From Rhizorhabdus histidinilytica (GTDB lineage Bacteria; Pseudomonadota; Alphaproteobacteria; Sphingomonadales; Sphingomonadaceae), in the NCBI RefSeq assembly GCF_900167915.1, contig NZ_FUYM01000001.1:62001-126000 (forward strand): 64,000 bases of DNA. Direction: 5' to 3'. Both the position numbers and the translations under genes were made by a program. The stretch's first letter is position 1; each line of letters begins with the position of its first letter. The notes beneath the pieces are model-generated. The model made no database searches, was not told the origin of the DNA, and saw only the letters and a program-made list of their open reading frames with translations. Below, piece by piece: positions 27,172 through 36,536 of this stretch.

Positions 27172-28521
27172 GTGAATCTCGATCCTTCTCCGAACTCGGC
27201 CCCGAAACCCGTCGCCCCGAAACCCGCCGCGACCCCCGATCGCGCCGTCCCGCGCGAACCTCATGTCCCCACTGTCGTCCAGATCGAGCATGGTCTCGTC
27301 ATTGCCGCCGTGGTGCTGGTCGCGGTGCTGATCGCCTTCGTCGCGGCGGGCGGCTTCTATCTGCGCAAGGTGACGCAGGATGCGCCCAAGCCGGGCGCGG
27401 AGCGCCTTTCGGTCGACCTCAGCCGGATCGGCATCAGCAAGGCCGGGCCGCGCCGGATCGACTATGCGCGGCTCGACCGGCGGATGCAGCTGCTGGCGGA
27501 GAAGAAGTCGGTGGTCGGCGTCGCGATCGTTACCATCGAGAATGGCGAGATCAGCTTCGCCAAGGGCTATGGCGTGACCACCGATGGGCCCGAGGGCAAG
27601 CCGGTCGACGCGCACACCGTGTTTCGCTGGGCGTCGGTGTCGAAGGGCGTCGCCGCGACCCTGCTCGCCAAGATGGCCGAGGAGAAGAAGCTGTCGCTGC
27701 GCGATCCGGTGTCGCGCTGGGCGCCGTCGCTCAAGCTGCCCGAGAATGCGCAGGACGTCGCGACGATCGACAACCTCCTGTCGCAGAGCCTGGGCATCTG
27801 GAAGAACGCCTATGACCGCGACCTGGAGGACGGCCACGACCCCAAGGAGATCCGCAGCCGGCTGAACCAGATCCCGCTGCTCTGCCCGCCGGGCAAATGC
27901 TACAGCTACCAGAACATCGCCTATGACGCAGCGAGTGAGGCGGCCGAGCATGCCGGCCACAAGAGCTATGCCGCGCTGGTCCAGCAGAAGCTGTTCGGTC
28001 CGCTCGGCATGCAGTCGGCGACGACCACCCGCGAAGGCCTCGAATCCTCGCCGAGCTGGGCGCGGCCGCACACCGGCCGCCGCGAGCTCAAGGTTTCCGA
28101 CGCCTATTACCGGACGCCGGCGGCTGGCGGCGTCAACTCATCGATCATTGACCTCGGCATCTGGATGCGCGCGCAGATGGGCGGTGCCCCGCGCGTCCTG
28201 TCCAAGCGGCTGTTGCGGGACATCCACAGCCCGCGCATCCGTACCTTCTCGATCCATCGCCAGCGCGAGCTGGACCAGTCGCTCAAGGAGGCATCCTACG
28301 GGCTCGGCTGGCGGATCTGGCATTATCAGGGGCGCCAGGTGATCGGCCATCGCGGCGCGGTCGACGGCTATCGCTCGCTGATCCTGTTCGATCCGCTGCT
28401 CAAGGCCGGGGTCGGCATGCTGTGGAACTCGACCGCGGTCGAGCCGACCGGCATGCAGCTCGAGGTGATGGACATGCTCTACAACCTGCCGTTCAAGGAC
28501 TGGATGGAGCTGGACAAGTAG
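27172..28521 (+). CDS. Membrane-anchored serine hydrolase (class C beta-lactamase/PBP-like)
   Basis: 449 aa from GTG 27172. A cytosolic Pro-rich N-terminus is followed by one membrane helix (about 41-63, LVIAAVVLVAVLIAFVAAGG) and a periplasmic domain. The active site is S155-V-S-K158, the Tyr motif is YSYQN, and the third motif appears as HRGAVDG. It belongs to the beta-lactamase fold family that includes D-aminopeptidases, esterases and PBP4*-like proteins. A true beta-lactamase role is not supported. No ribosome site is evident. A family A repeat separates it from leuC. Confidence 0.85.
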   Translation: MNLDPSPNSAPKPVAPKPAATPDRAVPREPHVPTVVQIEHGLVIAAVVLVAVLIAFVAAGGFYLRKVTQDAPKPGAERLSVDLSRIGISKAGPRRIDYARLDRRMQLLAEKKSVVGVAIVTIENGEISFAKGYGVTTDGPEGKPVDAHTVFRWASVSKGVAATLLAKMAEEKKLSLRDPVSRWAPSLKLPENAQDVATIDNLLSQSLGIWKNAYDRDLEDGHDPKEIRSRLNQIPLLCPPGKCYSYQNIAYDAASEAAEHAGHKSYAALVQQKLFGPLGMQSATTTREGLESSPSWARPHTGRRELKVSDAYYRTPAAGGVNSSIIDLGIWMRAQMGGAPRVLSKRLLRDIHSPRIRTFSIHRQRELDQSLKEASYGLGWRIWHYQGRQVIGHRGAVDGYRSLILFDPLLKAGVGMLWNSTAVEPTGMQLEVMDMLYNLPFKDWMELDK

Positions 28522-28534
28522 GGCCTTCATCGAC

Positions 28535-28622
28535 GTCATTCCGGCGAAAGCCGGAATCCCGGTGCCTTCGGGTCGGTGGCGACGGGAAGAGAAGGGAGAT
28601 CCCGGCTTTAGCCGGGATGACG
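28535..28622. repeat. Family A repeat, copy 6 (GATCTC type)
   Basis: 88 bp between the serine hydrolase and leuC. Left arm GTCATTCCGGCGAAAGCCGG and right arm CCCGGCTTTAGCCGGGATGA, with a GGAGATCC inner edge on the right. Confidence 0.85.
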
Positions 28623-28666
28623 CGGAAGGGGATAGCCCAGCTTCTATCCTTCCTTTTCACTCTGCT

Positions 28667-28694
28667 TTGACTTTGGCCGCGTGTTCGGTAGAGC
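28667..28694 (+). promoter_or_regulatory. Candidate leuC promoter, near-leaderless
   Basis: TTGACT (28667-28672), a 16-nt spacer and TAGAGC (28689-28694), 7 nt before the ATG at 28702. There is no ribosome site before leuC. Confidence 0.5.
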
Positions 28695-28701
28695 GACGGC
28701 C

Positions 28702-30141
28702 ATGTCCAGCAAGCCCCGCACCCTCTACGAGAAGATCTGGGACGCGCATGTCGTCGAGCGTCGCGACGACGGCACCTGCCTGATCTACATCGATCGCCAC
28801 CTCGTCCACGAGGTCACCAGCCCGCAGGCCTTCGAGGCGCTGCGCGTCGCCGGCCGCAAGCTGCGGCGGCCCGATCTCACCCTCGCGGTGCCGGACCATA
28901 ATCTTCCCACCACCGCGCGGCTCGACGCGGACGGCAGGCGCGTACCCATCGCCGACCGGGAATCGGCGGACCAGCTTGCCACGCTCGAGCGCAACGCGCC
29001 CGAGTTCGGCGTTCGCTACATTGACGCGGTCGCGCCGGAGCAGGGCATCGTCCATGTCGTCGGGCCCGAGCAGGGCTTCTCACAGCCGGGCACGACGATC
29101 GTCTGCGGCGACAGCCACACCGCCGCGCATGGCGGCCTCGGCGCGCTGGCCTTCGGCATCGGCACATCGGAGATCGAGCATGTCATGGCGACGCAGACGC
29201 TGCTGCTCGCCCCGTCGAAGACGATGGAGGTGCGGGTCGAAGGCACGCTTGGCGCGGGCGTCACCCCGAAGGATGTGATCCTCCACGTCATCGGCGTGAT
29301 CGGCGCGGCCGGCGGCACCGGCTATGTCATAGAATATACCGGCAATGTGTTTCGCGAGATGTCGGTCGAGGGGCGGCTGACCGTCTGCAACATGTCGATC
29401 GAGGGCGGCGCCCGCGCCGGCCTGATCGCGCCCGACGAGACGACCTTCGCCTATATGCAGGGCCGGCCGATGGCGCCCGCAGGCGCCGACTGGGACAAGG
29501 CGATCGCCTGGTGGCGGACGCTGCCGACCGATCCGGGCGCGACCTATGACAAGGTCGTGATCATCGACGCGGCCGACATCGCGCCCTGCCTGACCTGGGG
29601 CACCAGCCCCGAGGACGTCGTGCCGATCACCGGCGTCGTCCCCGATCCGATGAGCTTCGCCGATCCGTCGAAGCAGGTCGCCGCGCAGAAGTCGCTCGAC
29701 TATATGGGCCTGACCCCGGGCACCCGGATGCAGGACGTGCCGGTCGAGAACATCTTCATCGGCAGCTGCACCAACAGCCGGATCGAGGACCTCCGCGCCG
29801 CCGCCGCGGTGGTGAAGGGGCGCAAGGTCGCCGCCAATGTCCGCCAGGCGCTGATCGTGCCGGGCTCGGGCCTGGTCAAGCGCCAGGCGGAAGAAGAGGG
29901 GCTCGACCGCATCTTCGTCGAGGCGGGCTTCGAATGGCGCGAGCCGGGCTGCTCGATGTGCCTGGCGATGAACCCGGACAAGGTGCCGGCCGGCGAACGC
30001 TGCGCCTCCACCTCGAACCGCAATTTCGTCGGCCGGCAGGGGCCGGGCGCGCGGACCCACCTCGTCTCGCCCGCCATGGCGGCGGCGGCGGCGGTGACCG
30101 GGCATCTGACCGACGTCCGCGAGCTGGAGCCGGTGGCATGA
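28702..30141 (+). CDS. leuC: 3-isopropylmalate dehydratase large subunit
   Basis: 479 aa. With LeuD it isomerises 2-isopropylmalate in leucine synthesis. Aconitase-family signs are [22 protein letters not shown] and the 4Fe-4S cysteines in FIGSCTNSR and in [12 protein letters not shown] 28702 gives the usual [15 protein letters not shown] start. Its stop overlaps the next gene by 4 nt (ATGA). A promoter 7 nt upstream suggests a leaderless mRNA. Confidence 0.97.
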   Translation: MSSKPRTLYEKIWDAHVVERRDDGTCLIYIDRHLVHEVTSPQAFEALRVAGRKLRRPDLTLAVPDHNLPTTARLDADGRRVPIADRESADQLATLERNAPEFGVRYIDAVAPEQGIVHVVGPEQGFSQPGTTIVCGDSHTAAHGGLGALAFGIGTSEIEHVMATQTLLLAPSKTMEVRVEGTLGAGVTPKDVILHVIGVIGAAGGTGYVIEYTGNVFREMSVEGRLTVCNMSIEGGARAGLIAPDETTFAYMQGRPMAPAGADWDKAIAWWRTLPTDPGATYDKVVIIDAADIAPCLTWGTSPEDVVPITGVVPDPMSFADPSKQVAAQKSLDYMGLTPGTRMQDVPVENIFIGSCTNSRIEDLRAAAAVVKGRKVAANVRQALIVPGSGLVKRQAEEEGLDRIFVEAGFEWREPGCSMCLAMNPDKVPAGERCASTSNRNFVGRQGPGARTHLVSPAMAAAAAVTGHLTDVRELEPVA

Positions 30142-30971
30142 AGCGGCGGCTGATCGCCATCGCCGCGGCGCTGCTCGCATCGGCGGCGGCGCAGGCCGCG
30201 CCGGTGCCGGGCACGGTCGACAAGCTGTGGCGGCTCGATTGCGGCCGCTTCCGCGTCAATCAGCCCAACATCTTCTCGGACACCCAGGCCTATACCGGCC
30301 AGACCCGCGACCTGGTCGGCAGCTGCTACCTGATCAAGGACGGCGACGCCTATATGCTGTGGGATACGGGGGTGCCGGCGGCGATGCTCGGCGCCAAGCC
30401 CGATCCGACCCAGCCGATCGACGGTCGGCTCGACCGGACGATCGTCGACCAGCTTGCCCAGATCGGCGTCAAACCCGAGCAGATCGGTCTGATCGGCATC
30501 AGCCATTATCATTTCGACCATACCGGCCAGGCGGCGGACTTCCCGAAGGCGAAGCTCGTCATCGGCGCCGGCGACCTGAAGGCCGCGCGCGCCGACAGGG
30601 ACGGCATCGGCAAGCCGATCGCCCCCTGGCTCGCCGACGGCGCCAAGGTCGAGGCGGTCGAGGGCGACAAGGACCTGTTCGGCGACGGCAGCGTGGTGAT
30701 GGTCAACTTCACCGGCCACACGCCGGGTCATCACGGCCTGCTGGTGCGGCTGCCGAAGACGGGCGTCGTGCTGCTGTCGGGCGACGTCGCCCATTTCCAC
30801 GAGAATCTCGACGGCGACGGGGTGCCCACCTTCAACACCGACCGCGCCGATTCGCTGGCCTCGATGGACCGTTTCCGCAAGCTCGGCGCCTCGCTCAAGG
30901 CGGTGTCGATCATCCAGCATGATCCGCGCGACGTCGCCAAGCTGCCCGCTTTCCCGCAAGGAGCCGAATGA
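30138..30971 (+). CDS. Exported metallo-beta-lactamase-fold hydrolase between leuC and leuD
   Basis: 277 aa. A signal peptide ([24 protein letters not shown]) predicts export. The metal site [17 protein letters not shown] and [11 protein letters not shown] place it in the MBL superfamily, closest in look to N-acyl-homoserine lactonases (AHL lactonase-like, with Asp and a Tyr/His variant). It overlaps leuC at its start and leuD at its stop, each by 4 nt. The substrate is unknown; quorum quenching is only a guess. An exported enzyme coupled to cytosolic leucine enzymes is odd. Confidence 0.85.
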   Translation: MKRRLIAIAAALLASAAAQAAPVPGTVDKLWRLDCGRFRVNQPNIFSDTQAYTGQTRDLVGSCYLIKDGDAYMLWDTGVPAAMLGAKPDPTQPIDGRLDRTIVDQLAQIGVKPEQIGLIGISHYHFDHTGQAADFPKAKLVIGAGDLKAARADRDGIGKPIAPWLADGAKVEAVEGDKDLFGDGSVVMVNFTGHTPGHHGLLVRLPKTGVVLLSGDVAHFHENLDGDGVPTFNTDRADSLASMDRFRKLGASLKAVSIIQHDPRDVAKLPAFPQGAE

Positions 30972-31549
30972 TGAAGCCGATCCGCGAGGTCGAGGGCCGT
31001 GCCATTCCGCTGGGCCTGAAGAACGTCGACACCGACGTCATCATCCCGGCGCAGTACCTCAAGACGATCACCCGCAAGGGGCTGGGTCGCGGCGCCTTCG
31101 AGACGATCCGCGCGCAGCCGGGCAACGTCTTCGATGATCCCGAGTACAAGGGCGCCAACATCCTGATCGCGGGCGATAATTTCGGCTGCGGGTCGAGCCG
31201 CGAGCATGCCGCCTGGGCACTGGGCGACCTCGGCATCGACGCGGTGATCGCGCCGAGCTTCTCGGACATCTTCTCTGGCAACGCCTTCAAGAACGGCATC
31301 CTGACGGTGGTGCTGCCGCAGGAGGCGGTCGATCGGCTGCTCGAGGTCGCCAAGACCCATCCGATCGGCATCGACCTGGAGAACCAGACGGTCACCACGC
31401 CGTTCCAGGACCGCTTCCGCTTCGAGATCGATCCGTTCCGCAAGCATTGCCTGCTCAACGGCCTCGATGAGGTCGGCATGACGCTGGCGCAGGACGCGGC
31501 GATCTCGACCTTCGAAGGCAGGATGGCGGCGGACCGGCCCTGGCTGTGA
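30968..31549 (+). CDS. leuD: 3-isopropylmalate dehydratase small subunit
   Basis: 193 aa, matching the usual proteobacterial LeuD of about 200 aa. It has [33 protein letters not shown] and [11 protein letters not shown]. It supplies the swivel domain that completes the LeuC active site. The ATG overlaps the MBL gene stop (ATGATGA). A palindromic terminator follows directly. Confidence 0.96.
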   Translation: MMKPIREVEGRAIPLGLKNVDTDVIIPAQYLKTITRKGLGRGAFETIRAQPGNVFDDPEYKGANILIAGDNFGCGSSREHAAWALGDLGIDAVIAPSFSDIFSGNAFKNGILTVVLPQEAVDRLLEVAKTHPIGIDLENQTVTTPFQDRFRFEIDPFRKHCLLNGLDEVGMTLAQDAAISTFEGRMAADRPWL

Positions 31550-31553
31550 CCGG

Positions 31554-31575
31554 GGCTCCGGCCGGAGCCTCTTTT
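31554..31575 (+). terminator. Terminator of the leuC-MBL-leuD operon
   Basis: Perfect palindrome GGCTCC/GGAGCC with a GGCC loop, followed by TCTTTT, starting 5 nt after the leuD stop. Confidence 0.75.
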
Positions 31576-31589
31576 GCGAGTCTGTGCTG

Positions 31590-31618
31590 TTGCGCGCATG
31601 CCAAGCCATGCCTATCTG
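31590..31618 (+). promoter_or_regulatory. Candidate promoter of the zeta-bolA-grxD set
   Basis: TTGCGC (31590-31595), a 17-nt spacer and TATCTG (31613-31618). This leaves a leader of about 25 nt with an AGGGAAC ribosome site before ATG 31650. Confidence 0.45.
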
Positions 31619-31649
31619 AATATCCATCCACCGGTGAGCAGGGAACAAG

Positions 31650-31973
31650 ATGACGACCTTCGATGATCGCGAGCAGGCTTTCGAGAACAAGTTCGCCCAT
31701 GATCAGGAGATGGCCTTCCGCATCACCGCGCGGCGCAACCGGCTGCTCGGTCACTGGGCGGCGGGGCTGATGAAGCTCACTTCCGAGGAAACCGACAGCT
31801 ATGCCAAGTCGGTGGTGCAGGCCGATTTCGAGGAGGCCGGCGACGAGGACGTGATCCGCAAGCTGCTGGGCGACCTGACCTCGGCGGGCGTCGAGATCGA
31901 CGATGCGCGCATCCGCGCCGCGCTCGACGCGAAAACGGTCGAGGCGCGCCGCCAGCTGATGGAAGGCAAGTAA
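31650..31973 (+). CDS. F1-ATPase inhibitor zeta subunit (DUF1476)
   Basis: 107 aa, all-helical and charged, starting MTTFDDREQAFENKFAHDQE. It continues with FRITARRNRLLGHWAAGLMKL, DSYAKSVVQADFEEAGDEDVIRKLL and DARIRAALDAK. This is the DUF1476 family, whose Paracoccus member is the zeta inhibitor that blocks ATP hydrolysis by F1. The N-terminal stretch matches the inhibitory segment. It is restricted to Alphaproteobacteria, which supports the taxonomic call. bolA follows after 3 nt. Confidence 0.92.
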   Translation: MTTFDDREQAFENKFAHDQEMAFRITARRNRLLGHWAAGLMKLTSEETDSYAKSVVQADFEEAGDEDVIRKLLGDLTSAGVEIDDARIRAALDAKTVEARRQLMEGK

Positions 31974-31976
31974 GCA

Positions 31977-32210
31977 ATGCCGATGGCCGCCGACGAGATC
32001 GAGGCGATGATCAAGGCCGCGCTGCCCGATGCGCGGGTCGAGATCACCGATCTTGCCGGCGACGGCGACCATTATGCCGCGCGCGTGGTGAGCGAGAGCT
32101 TCCGCGGACTCAACCGGGTCAAGCAGCAGCGGCTGGTCTATGATGCCCTGGGCGGGCGGATGGGCGGGGTGCTCCACGCGCTCCAACTGTCCACCGCGAC
32201 GCCCGATTGA
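31977..32210 (+). CDS. BolA-family protein
   Basis: 77 aa. BolA fold: EIEAMIKAALPDARVEITDLAGDGDHYAARVVSESF, FRGLNRVKQQRLVYDAL. It has the conserved His of BolA2/YrbA-like proteins and would bind a [2Fe-2S] cluster together with the glutaredoxin encoded 10 nt downstream. ATG 31977 is 3 nt after the previous stop. Confidence 0.93.
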   Translation: MPMAADEIEAMIKAALPDARVEITDLAGDGDHYAARVVSESFRGLNRVKQQRLVYDALGGRMGGVLHALQLSTATPD

Positions 32211-32220
32211 GGAGCGAAAG

Positions 32221-32550
32221 ATGAGTGACGACGTCCAGGCGCGCATCGCGACGGCGGTCAATTCCGCCGACGTGCTGCTGTTCATGAAGGGCACGCCGCT
32301 CTTCCCGCAGTGCGGCTTCTCCAGCCGCGCGATCGCGATCCTCGACCATCTCGGCGTCGAATATGCGACGGTCGACGTGCTCCAGGACCCGGCGATCCGT
32401 GCCGGCATCAAGGAATTCTCGGACTGGCCGACGATTCCGCAGCTCTATGTGAAGGGCGAGTTCGTTGGCGGATCGGACATCATGATGGAGATGTACGAGG
32501 CCGGCGAGCTGCTCGACCTGCTCGACCAGAACGGCATCGCCCACGCCTGA
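32221..32550 (+). CDS. grxD: Monothiol glutaredoxin (Grx4/GrxD type)
   Basis: 109 aa. The CGFS motif with Cys31 and the glutathione-binding TIPQLY and GGSDI segments define a monothiol glutaredoxin. It carries and hands over [2Fe-2S] clusters and pairs with BolA. A GGAGCGAAAG site precedes ATG 32221. The BolA-Grx neighbour pair is a well-known functional linkage. Confidence 0.96.
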   Translation: MSDDVQARIATAVNSADVLLFMKGTPLFPQCGFSSRAIAILDHLGVEYATVDVLQDPAIRAGIKEFSDWPTIPQLYVKGEFVGGSDIMMEMYEAGELLDLLDQNGIAHA

Positions 32551-32559
32551 TCGCATGCG

Positions 32560-33612
32560 ATGCGCCGCCTGCCGGCCTTCGCCATGGCGCTGAGCATCGC
32601 CGCGTCCGCCGCCGCCGCGCCGGTGGTCATCGCCCATCGCGGCGCGTCGGGCGAGCGTCCCGAGCATACGATCGCCGCCTATGCCCGCGCGATCGAGCAG
32701 GGCGCCGATTTCATCGAACCCGACCTGGTGATGACGAAGGACGACGTCCTCGTCATCCGCCACGAGAACGACATCACCGACACGACCGACGTCGCCGAGC
32801 ATCCCGAGTTCGCAGGCCGGCGCACCCGCAAGACTATCGACGGACGGGCGGTGACCGGCTGGTTCACCGAGGACTTCACCCTCGCCGAACTCAAGACCCT
32901 GCATGCGCGTGAGCGGTTGCCGAAGCTCCGGCCGGCCAATGCGGATTGGCGGGGCGAGCGGATCGCCACCTTCGACGAGGCGCTGGCGCTGGTCCGGTCG
33001 AGCCCGCGCAAGATCGGCATCTATCCCGAGACCAAGCACCCGACCTATTTCGCCTCGATCGGCAAGCCGCTGGAGAAGGCACTGGTCGACGCGCTGGCGC
33101 GGGCCGGCTTCACCCGCGCCGACGATCCGGTGTTCATCCAGTCGTTCGAGGTGTCGAACCTGAAGGCGCTGCGGACGCTGACCAGGCTGCGCCTCGTCCA
33201 ACTCATCGAGGGCGGGACGCCGCCCTATGACCAGGTCGTGGCGGGCACCGGCCTGACCGTCGCCGACATGGTCAGTCCCGAGGGACTGAAGGCGATCGCG
33301 GGCTATGCCGATGCGATCGGGCCGTACAAGCTGCTGATCGAGCCGCGCGACGCCGCCGGCCGCGCGCAGCCGCCGACCACGCTGGTCCGCGACGCGCATG
33401 CGGCCGGGCTGCTCGTCCATCCCTGGACCTTCCGCAGCGAGAACGGCTTCCTGGCCGTCGGCGACCGCATCGGCACGGACGAGGCGGCGAGGGGCGACGC
33501 CGCCGCCGAATATGCCCGTTTCCTGGGTTATGGCGTCGACGGCCTGTTCAGCGACTTCCCCGGCGAGGCCGTCGCGGCGCGAGCGGCGTTCGTGGCAAAG
33601 GCGGCCGAATAG
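32560..33612 (+). CDS. Glycerophosphodiester phosphodiesterase, periplasmic (GlpQ-like)
   Basis: 350 aa. Signal peptide MRRLPAFAMALSIAASAAAA. The GDPD core begins VVIAHRGASGERPEHT with the catalytic His and Arg, then FIEPDLVMTKDDVLVIRHEN with the metal-binding Glu-x-Asp and second His. It would cleave glycerophosphodiesters to glycerol-3-phosphate and an alcohol in the periplasm. It starts 10 nt after grxD. GlpQ-type proteins are about this length. Confidence 0.92.
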   Translation: MRRLPAFAMALSIAASAAAAPVVIAHRGASGERPEHTIAAYARAIEQGADFIEPDLVMTKDDVLVIRHENDITDTTDVAEHPEFAGRRTRKTIDGRAVTGWFTEDFTLAELKTLHARERLPKLRPANADWRGERIATFDEALALVRSSPRKIGIYPETKHPTYFASIGKPLEKALVDALARAGFTRADDPVFIQSFEVSNLKALRTLTRLRLVQLIEGGTPPYDQVVAGTGLTVADMVSPEGLKAIAGYADAIGPYKLLIEPRDAAGRAQPPTTLVRDAHAAGLLVHPWTFRSENGFLAVGDRIGTDEAARGDAAAEYARFLGYGVDGLFSDFPGEAVAARAAFVAKAAE

Positions 33613-33668
33613 CCGGCCCCCGGAACAATCCCTTCACATTGGGCCCTGCCGATGCCACATGCAGCCCC

Positions 33669-34529
33669 ATGAGCGAACAGACCGTCGGCGTGGCCCAGAT
33701 GCAGCACCCTCTGGTGCGCCGGTTGCTGGCCGGTAATCCGAGTCCCTTCACCTATACCGGCACGCAAACCTATCTGGTCGGCGGGCGCGACGTGGCGGTG
33801 ATCGATCCGGGTCCCGACCTGCCCGAGCATGTCGACGCGATCGTCGCGGCGATCGGCGATGCGCGGCTGCGCGCGATCGTCTGCACCCACACCCATCGCG
33901 ACCACAGCCCCGCCGCCGCCGAACTGAAGGCGCGGACCGGTGCGCCGATCATCGGTTGCGCCCCGCTCGCGCTCGACGATACGGGGCCGCGGGCCGACGC
34001 CTCGTTCGATCGCGACTACAGCCCCGACGAGGCGATGGCCGAGGGCGCGACGATCGCCGGCGACGGCTGGACGCTGCAGGCGGTGCATACCCCCGGCCAC
34101 ACCTCCAACCATATCTGCTATGCGCTGCCCGAGGCGGGGGCGCTGTTCACCGGCGACCATGTCATGGGCTGGTCGACCAGCGTCGTGGTGCCGCCCGACG
34201 GCAATATGGGCCATTATCTCGAAAGCCTCGAACGCTTGCAGGCGCGCGAGCAGGACAGCGTCTATTATTCGGCGCATGGCGATCCGATCGAGCGGCCGCA
34301 GCGTTTCGTGCGCGGGCTGATCGGCCATCGCAAGCAGCGCGAGGGACAGATACTCCGCCTGCTCGAACGCGACGTCGCACTGATCCCCGACATGGTCCAG
34401 CAGATGTATGTCGGCGTCGATCCGCGGCTGCACGGCGCCGCCGGCCTGTCGGTGCTCGCCCATCTGATCGACCTGGAGACGCGCGGTATCGTCCGTCGCG
34501 ACGACACGCTATGGAGCCTCGCGGCCTGA
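33669..34529 (+). CDS. Metallo-beta-lactamase-fold hydrolase (LACTB2-like)
   Basis: 286 aa, no signal peptide. Metal motifs [25 protein letters not shown] and [10 protein letters not shown], and a C-terminal winged-helix region ([26 protein letters not shown]), match the LACTB2/RNase-like subgroup. Human LACTB2 is an RNA endonuclease; bacterial members are mostly uncharacterised. ATG 33669 gives a sensible N-terminus. nadA follows 38 nt later on the same strand. Confidence 0.85.
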   Translation: MSEQTVGVAQMQHPLVRRLLAGNPSPFTYTGTQTYLVGGRDVAVIDPGPDLPEHVDAIVAAIGDARLRAIVCTHTHRDHSPAAAELKARTGAPIIGCAPLALDDTGPRADASFDRDYSPDEAMAEGATIAGDGWTLQAVHTPGHTSNHICYALPEAGALFTGDHVMGWSTSVVVPPDGNMGHYLESLERLQAREQDSVYYSAHGDPIERPQRFVRGLIGHRKQREGQILRLLERDVALIPDMVQQMYVGVDPRLHGAAGLSVLAHLIDLETRGIVRRDDTLWSLAA

Positions 34530-34567
34530 GTCTGAGGCTGAGCCGCGCACGTGGAGACTATCACGCG

Positions 34568-35557
34568 ATGAACGCCCCTCTGGAGAACCTGACCGGCCTG
34601 GACCTGCGCGCCGAGATCGATCGGCTGCGCAAGGAGCGCAACGCCGTCATCCTCGCCCATTATTACCAGACGCCGGAGATACAGGATCTCGCCGATTTCG
34701 TCGGCGACAGCCTCGATCTGTCGCGCAAGGCGGCGGCCACCGACGCCGACGTGATCGCCTTCTGCGGCGTGCGTTTCATGGCCGAGGTGGCGAAGATCCT
34801 GTCGCCCGAGAAGACGGTGATCCTGCCCGACATGGACGCCGGCTGCAGCCTGGAGGACAGCTGCCCGCCCGAGGAATTCGCCCGCTTCCGCGCGGCGCAT
34901 CCCGATCATCTCGCGCTGACCTACATCAACTGCTCGGCGGCGGTGAAGGCGCATAGCGACATCATCGTCACCTCCTCCTCGGCCGAGACGATCCTGTCGC
35001 AGCTGCCAAAGGACCAGAAGATCATCTTCGCGCCCGATCGCCACCTCGGCGGCTATTTCGCGCGCAAGACCGGCCGCGACATGCTGCTCTGGGAAGGCAG
35101 CTGCATCGTCCACGAGGCCTTTTCCGAGACCGAGTTGCTCAAGCTCAAGGCGCAGCATCCCGACGCGCCGATCGCCGCGCATCCCGAATGCCCGGTCCAC
35201 ATCCTCGACCATGCCGACTATGTCGGGTCGACCCGGGGCATCCTCGACTATGTGCTCACGTCGGACGCGCAGACCTTCATCGTCGCGACCGAGCCGCACA
35301 TCATCCACCAGATGGAGAAGGCGGCGCCGCACAAGAGCTTCATCGGCGCGCCCGGCGCAGACGGCAACTGCAACTGCAACATGTGCCCGTACATGGCGCT
35401 GAACACGATGGAGAAGCTCTATCTCTCGCTGCGCGACCTGACCCCGCGGATCGAGGTCGACGAGGAGACCCGCATCGCCGCGAAGCGCTCGCTCGACCGG
35501 ATGCTGGAGATGACCGGCGGCCTGTCGGGGCCCGATGTGGGGCGGCCGAAACTTTAG
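34568..35557 (+). CDS. nadA: Quinolinate synthase
   Basis: 329 aa. It condenses iminoaspartate with DHAP to quinolinate for NAD synthesis, using a 4Fe-4S cluster. Visible: [27 protein letters not shown], the Cys in [20 protein letters not shown], and [10 protein letters not shown]. There is no nadB next to it, unlike the common nadB-nadA-nadC order. nadC follows after a 117-bp gap holding a family A repeat. Confidence 0.97.
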   Translation: MNAPLENLTGLDLRAEIDRLRKERNAVILAHYYQTPEIQDLADFVGDSLDLSRKAAATDADVIAFCGVRFMAEVAKILSPEKTVILPDMDAGCSLEDSCPPEEFARFRAAHPDHLALTYINCSAAVKAHSDIIVTSSSAETILSQLPKDQKIIFAPDRHLGGYFARKTGRDMLLWEGSCIVHEAFSETELLKLKAQHPDAPIAAHPECPVHILDHADYVGSTRGILDYVLTSDAQTFIVATEPHIIHQMEKAAPHKSFIGAPGADGNCNCNMCPYMALNTMEKLYLSLRDLTPRIEVDEETRIAAKRSLDRMLEMTGGLSGPDVGRPKL

Positions 35558-35565
35558 ATATCACC

Positions 35566-35660
35566 GTCATGCCAGCGAAGGCTGGCATCCATGTCTGTAT
35601 TCTTATCAGATGCCATCTGGCCGATGAGAGACATGGACCCCAGCCTTCGCTGGGGTGACG
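35566..35660. repeat. Family A repeat, copy 7 (CATGTCT type)
   Basis: 95 bp between nadA and nadC, which are likely cotranscribed. Left arm GTCATGCCAGCGAAGGCTGG, right arm CCCCAGCCTTCGCTGGGGTG, inner CATGTCT / AGACATG. This is the best-preserved short copy and the closest to the arms around the GIY-YIG gene. Confidence 0.87.
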
Positions 35661-35674
35661 AAGCAGGGGCGGAT

Positions 35675-36523
35675 ATGACCTTCACTCTTCCCGATTTTGA
35701 CCTCGACGCCTTCGTCCGCGCGACCCTTGCCGAGGATCTGGGGCAAGGGGGGGACATCACCTCCGCCGCGACCATCCCGGCCGATGCGTTGTTCGAGGGC
35801 GAGATGGCGAGCCGCGACGCGATCAGCGTCGCCGGCCTGCCGATCGCCGAGGCTTTCTTCCGCGCGCTCGATCCCGCGGTCGAGATCGAGACGCTGGTTG
35901 CGGACGGCGCCCGCGTCGCGAAGGGCGGGGTGCTGATGCGGCTGCGCGGCAAGGCACGCGCGCTGCTGACCGCCGAGCGTTCGGCGCTCAACACCGTCCA
36001 GCACCTGTCGGGCGTGGCGACTCTGGCCAGCGCCTATGTCGACGCGATCGCCGGCACCGGCGCGACCCTGCTCGACACCCGCAAGACCATCCCGGGCCTG
36101 CGCGTGCTGGAGAAATATGCGGTGCGCATGGGCGGCGGCACCAACCACCGGATGCGGCTCGACGACGCGGCAATGATCAAGGACAACCATGTCGCGGTCG
36201 CCGGCAATATCGGGGAGGCGGTGCGCCGCGCGGTCGCGGCCGGCATCGAACGGATCATCGTCGAGGTCGACCGCGTCGATCAGATCGAGCCGGCGCTCGC
36301 CGCCGGCGCCACCCATCTGCTGCTCGATAACATGGACCCGCCGACGCTGCGCGGCGCGGTGACGCTGGTCGGCGGCCGGGTGCCGACCGAGGCGTCGGGC
36401 GGCGTGCGGCTCGATACGATCAAGGCGATCGCGCAGACCGGCGTCACCTATATCTCGGTCGGGCGACTGACCCAGTCGGCGCCCGCCGCCGACATCGGGC
36501 TGGATTTTCGTCCGCTTCCCTGA
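35675..36523 (+). CDS. nadC: Nicotinate-nucleotide pyrophosphorylase (carboxylating)
   Basis: 282 aa. It converts quinolinate and PRPP to nicotinate mononucleotide. Motifs: AEDLGQGGDIT, RSALNTVQHLSGVAT, LDTRKTIPGLR, GGGTNHRMRLDDA, and ASGGVRLDTI. ATG 35675 is chosen; the frame extends upstream only into the repeat sequence. Confidence 0.97.
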   Translation: MTFTLPDFDLDAFVRATLAEDLGQGGDITSAATIPADALFEGEMASRDAISVAGLPIAEAFFRALDPAVEIETLVADGARVAKGGVLMRLRGKARALLTAERSALNTVQHLSGVATLASAYVDAIAGTGATLLDTRKTIPGLRVLEKYAVRMGGGTNHRMRLDDAAMIKDNHVAVAGNIGEAVRRAVAAGIERIIVEVDRVDQIEPALAAGATHLLLDNMDPPTLRGAVTLVGGRVPTEASGGVRLDTIKAIAQTGVTYISVGRLTQSAPAADIGLDFRPLP

Positions 36524-36536
36524 TCAGGGTGGGACG

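Noticed and set aside
27172-28521. Antibiotic-resistance beta-lactamase
   Set aside because: It has the SxxK fold but is membrane-anchored, with a HRG third motif and no AmpC-specific signature; a generic serine hydrolase is the safer call.
30138-30971. Named quorum-quenching lactonase
   Set aside because: Only the general MBL metal motifs are visible; specificity cannot be read from sequence by eye.
35591-35674. N-terminal extension of nadC
   Set aside because: This part translates the family A repeat; nadC family sequence begins at ATG 35675.
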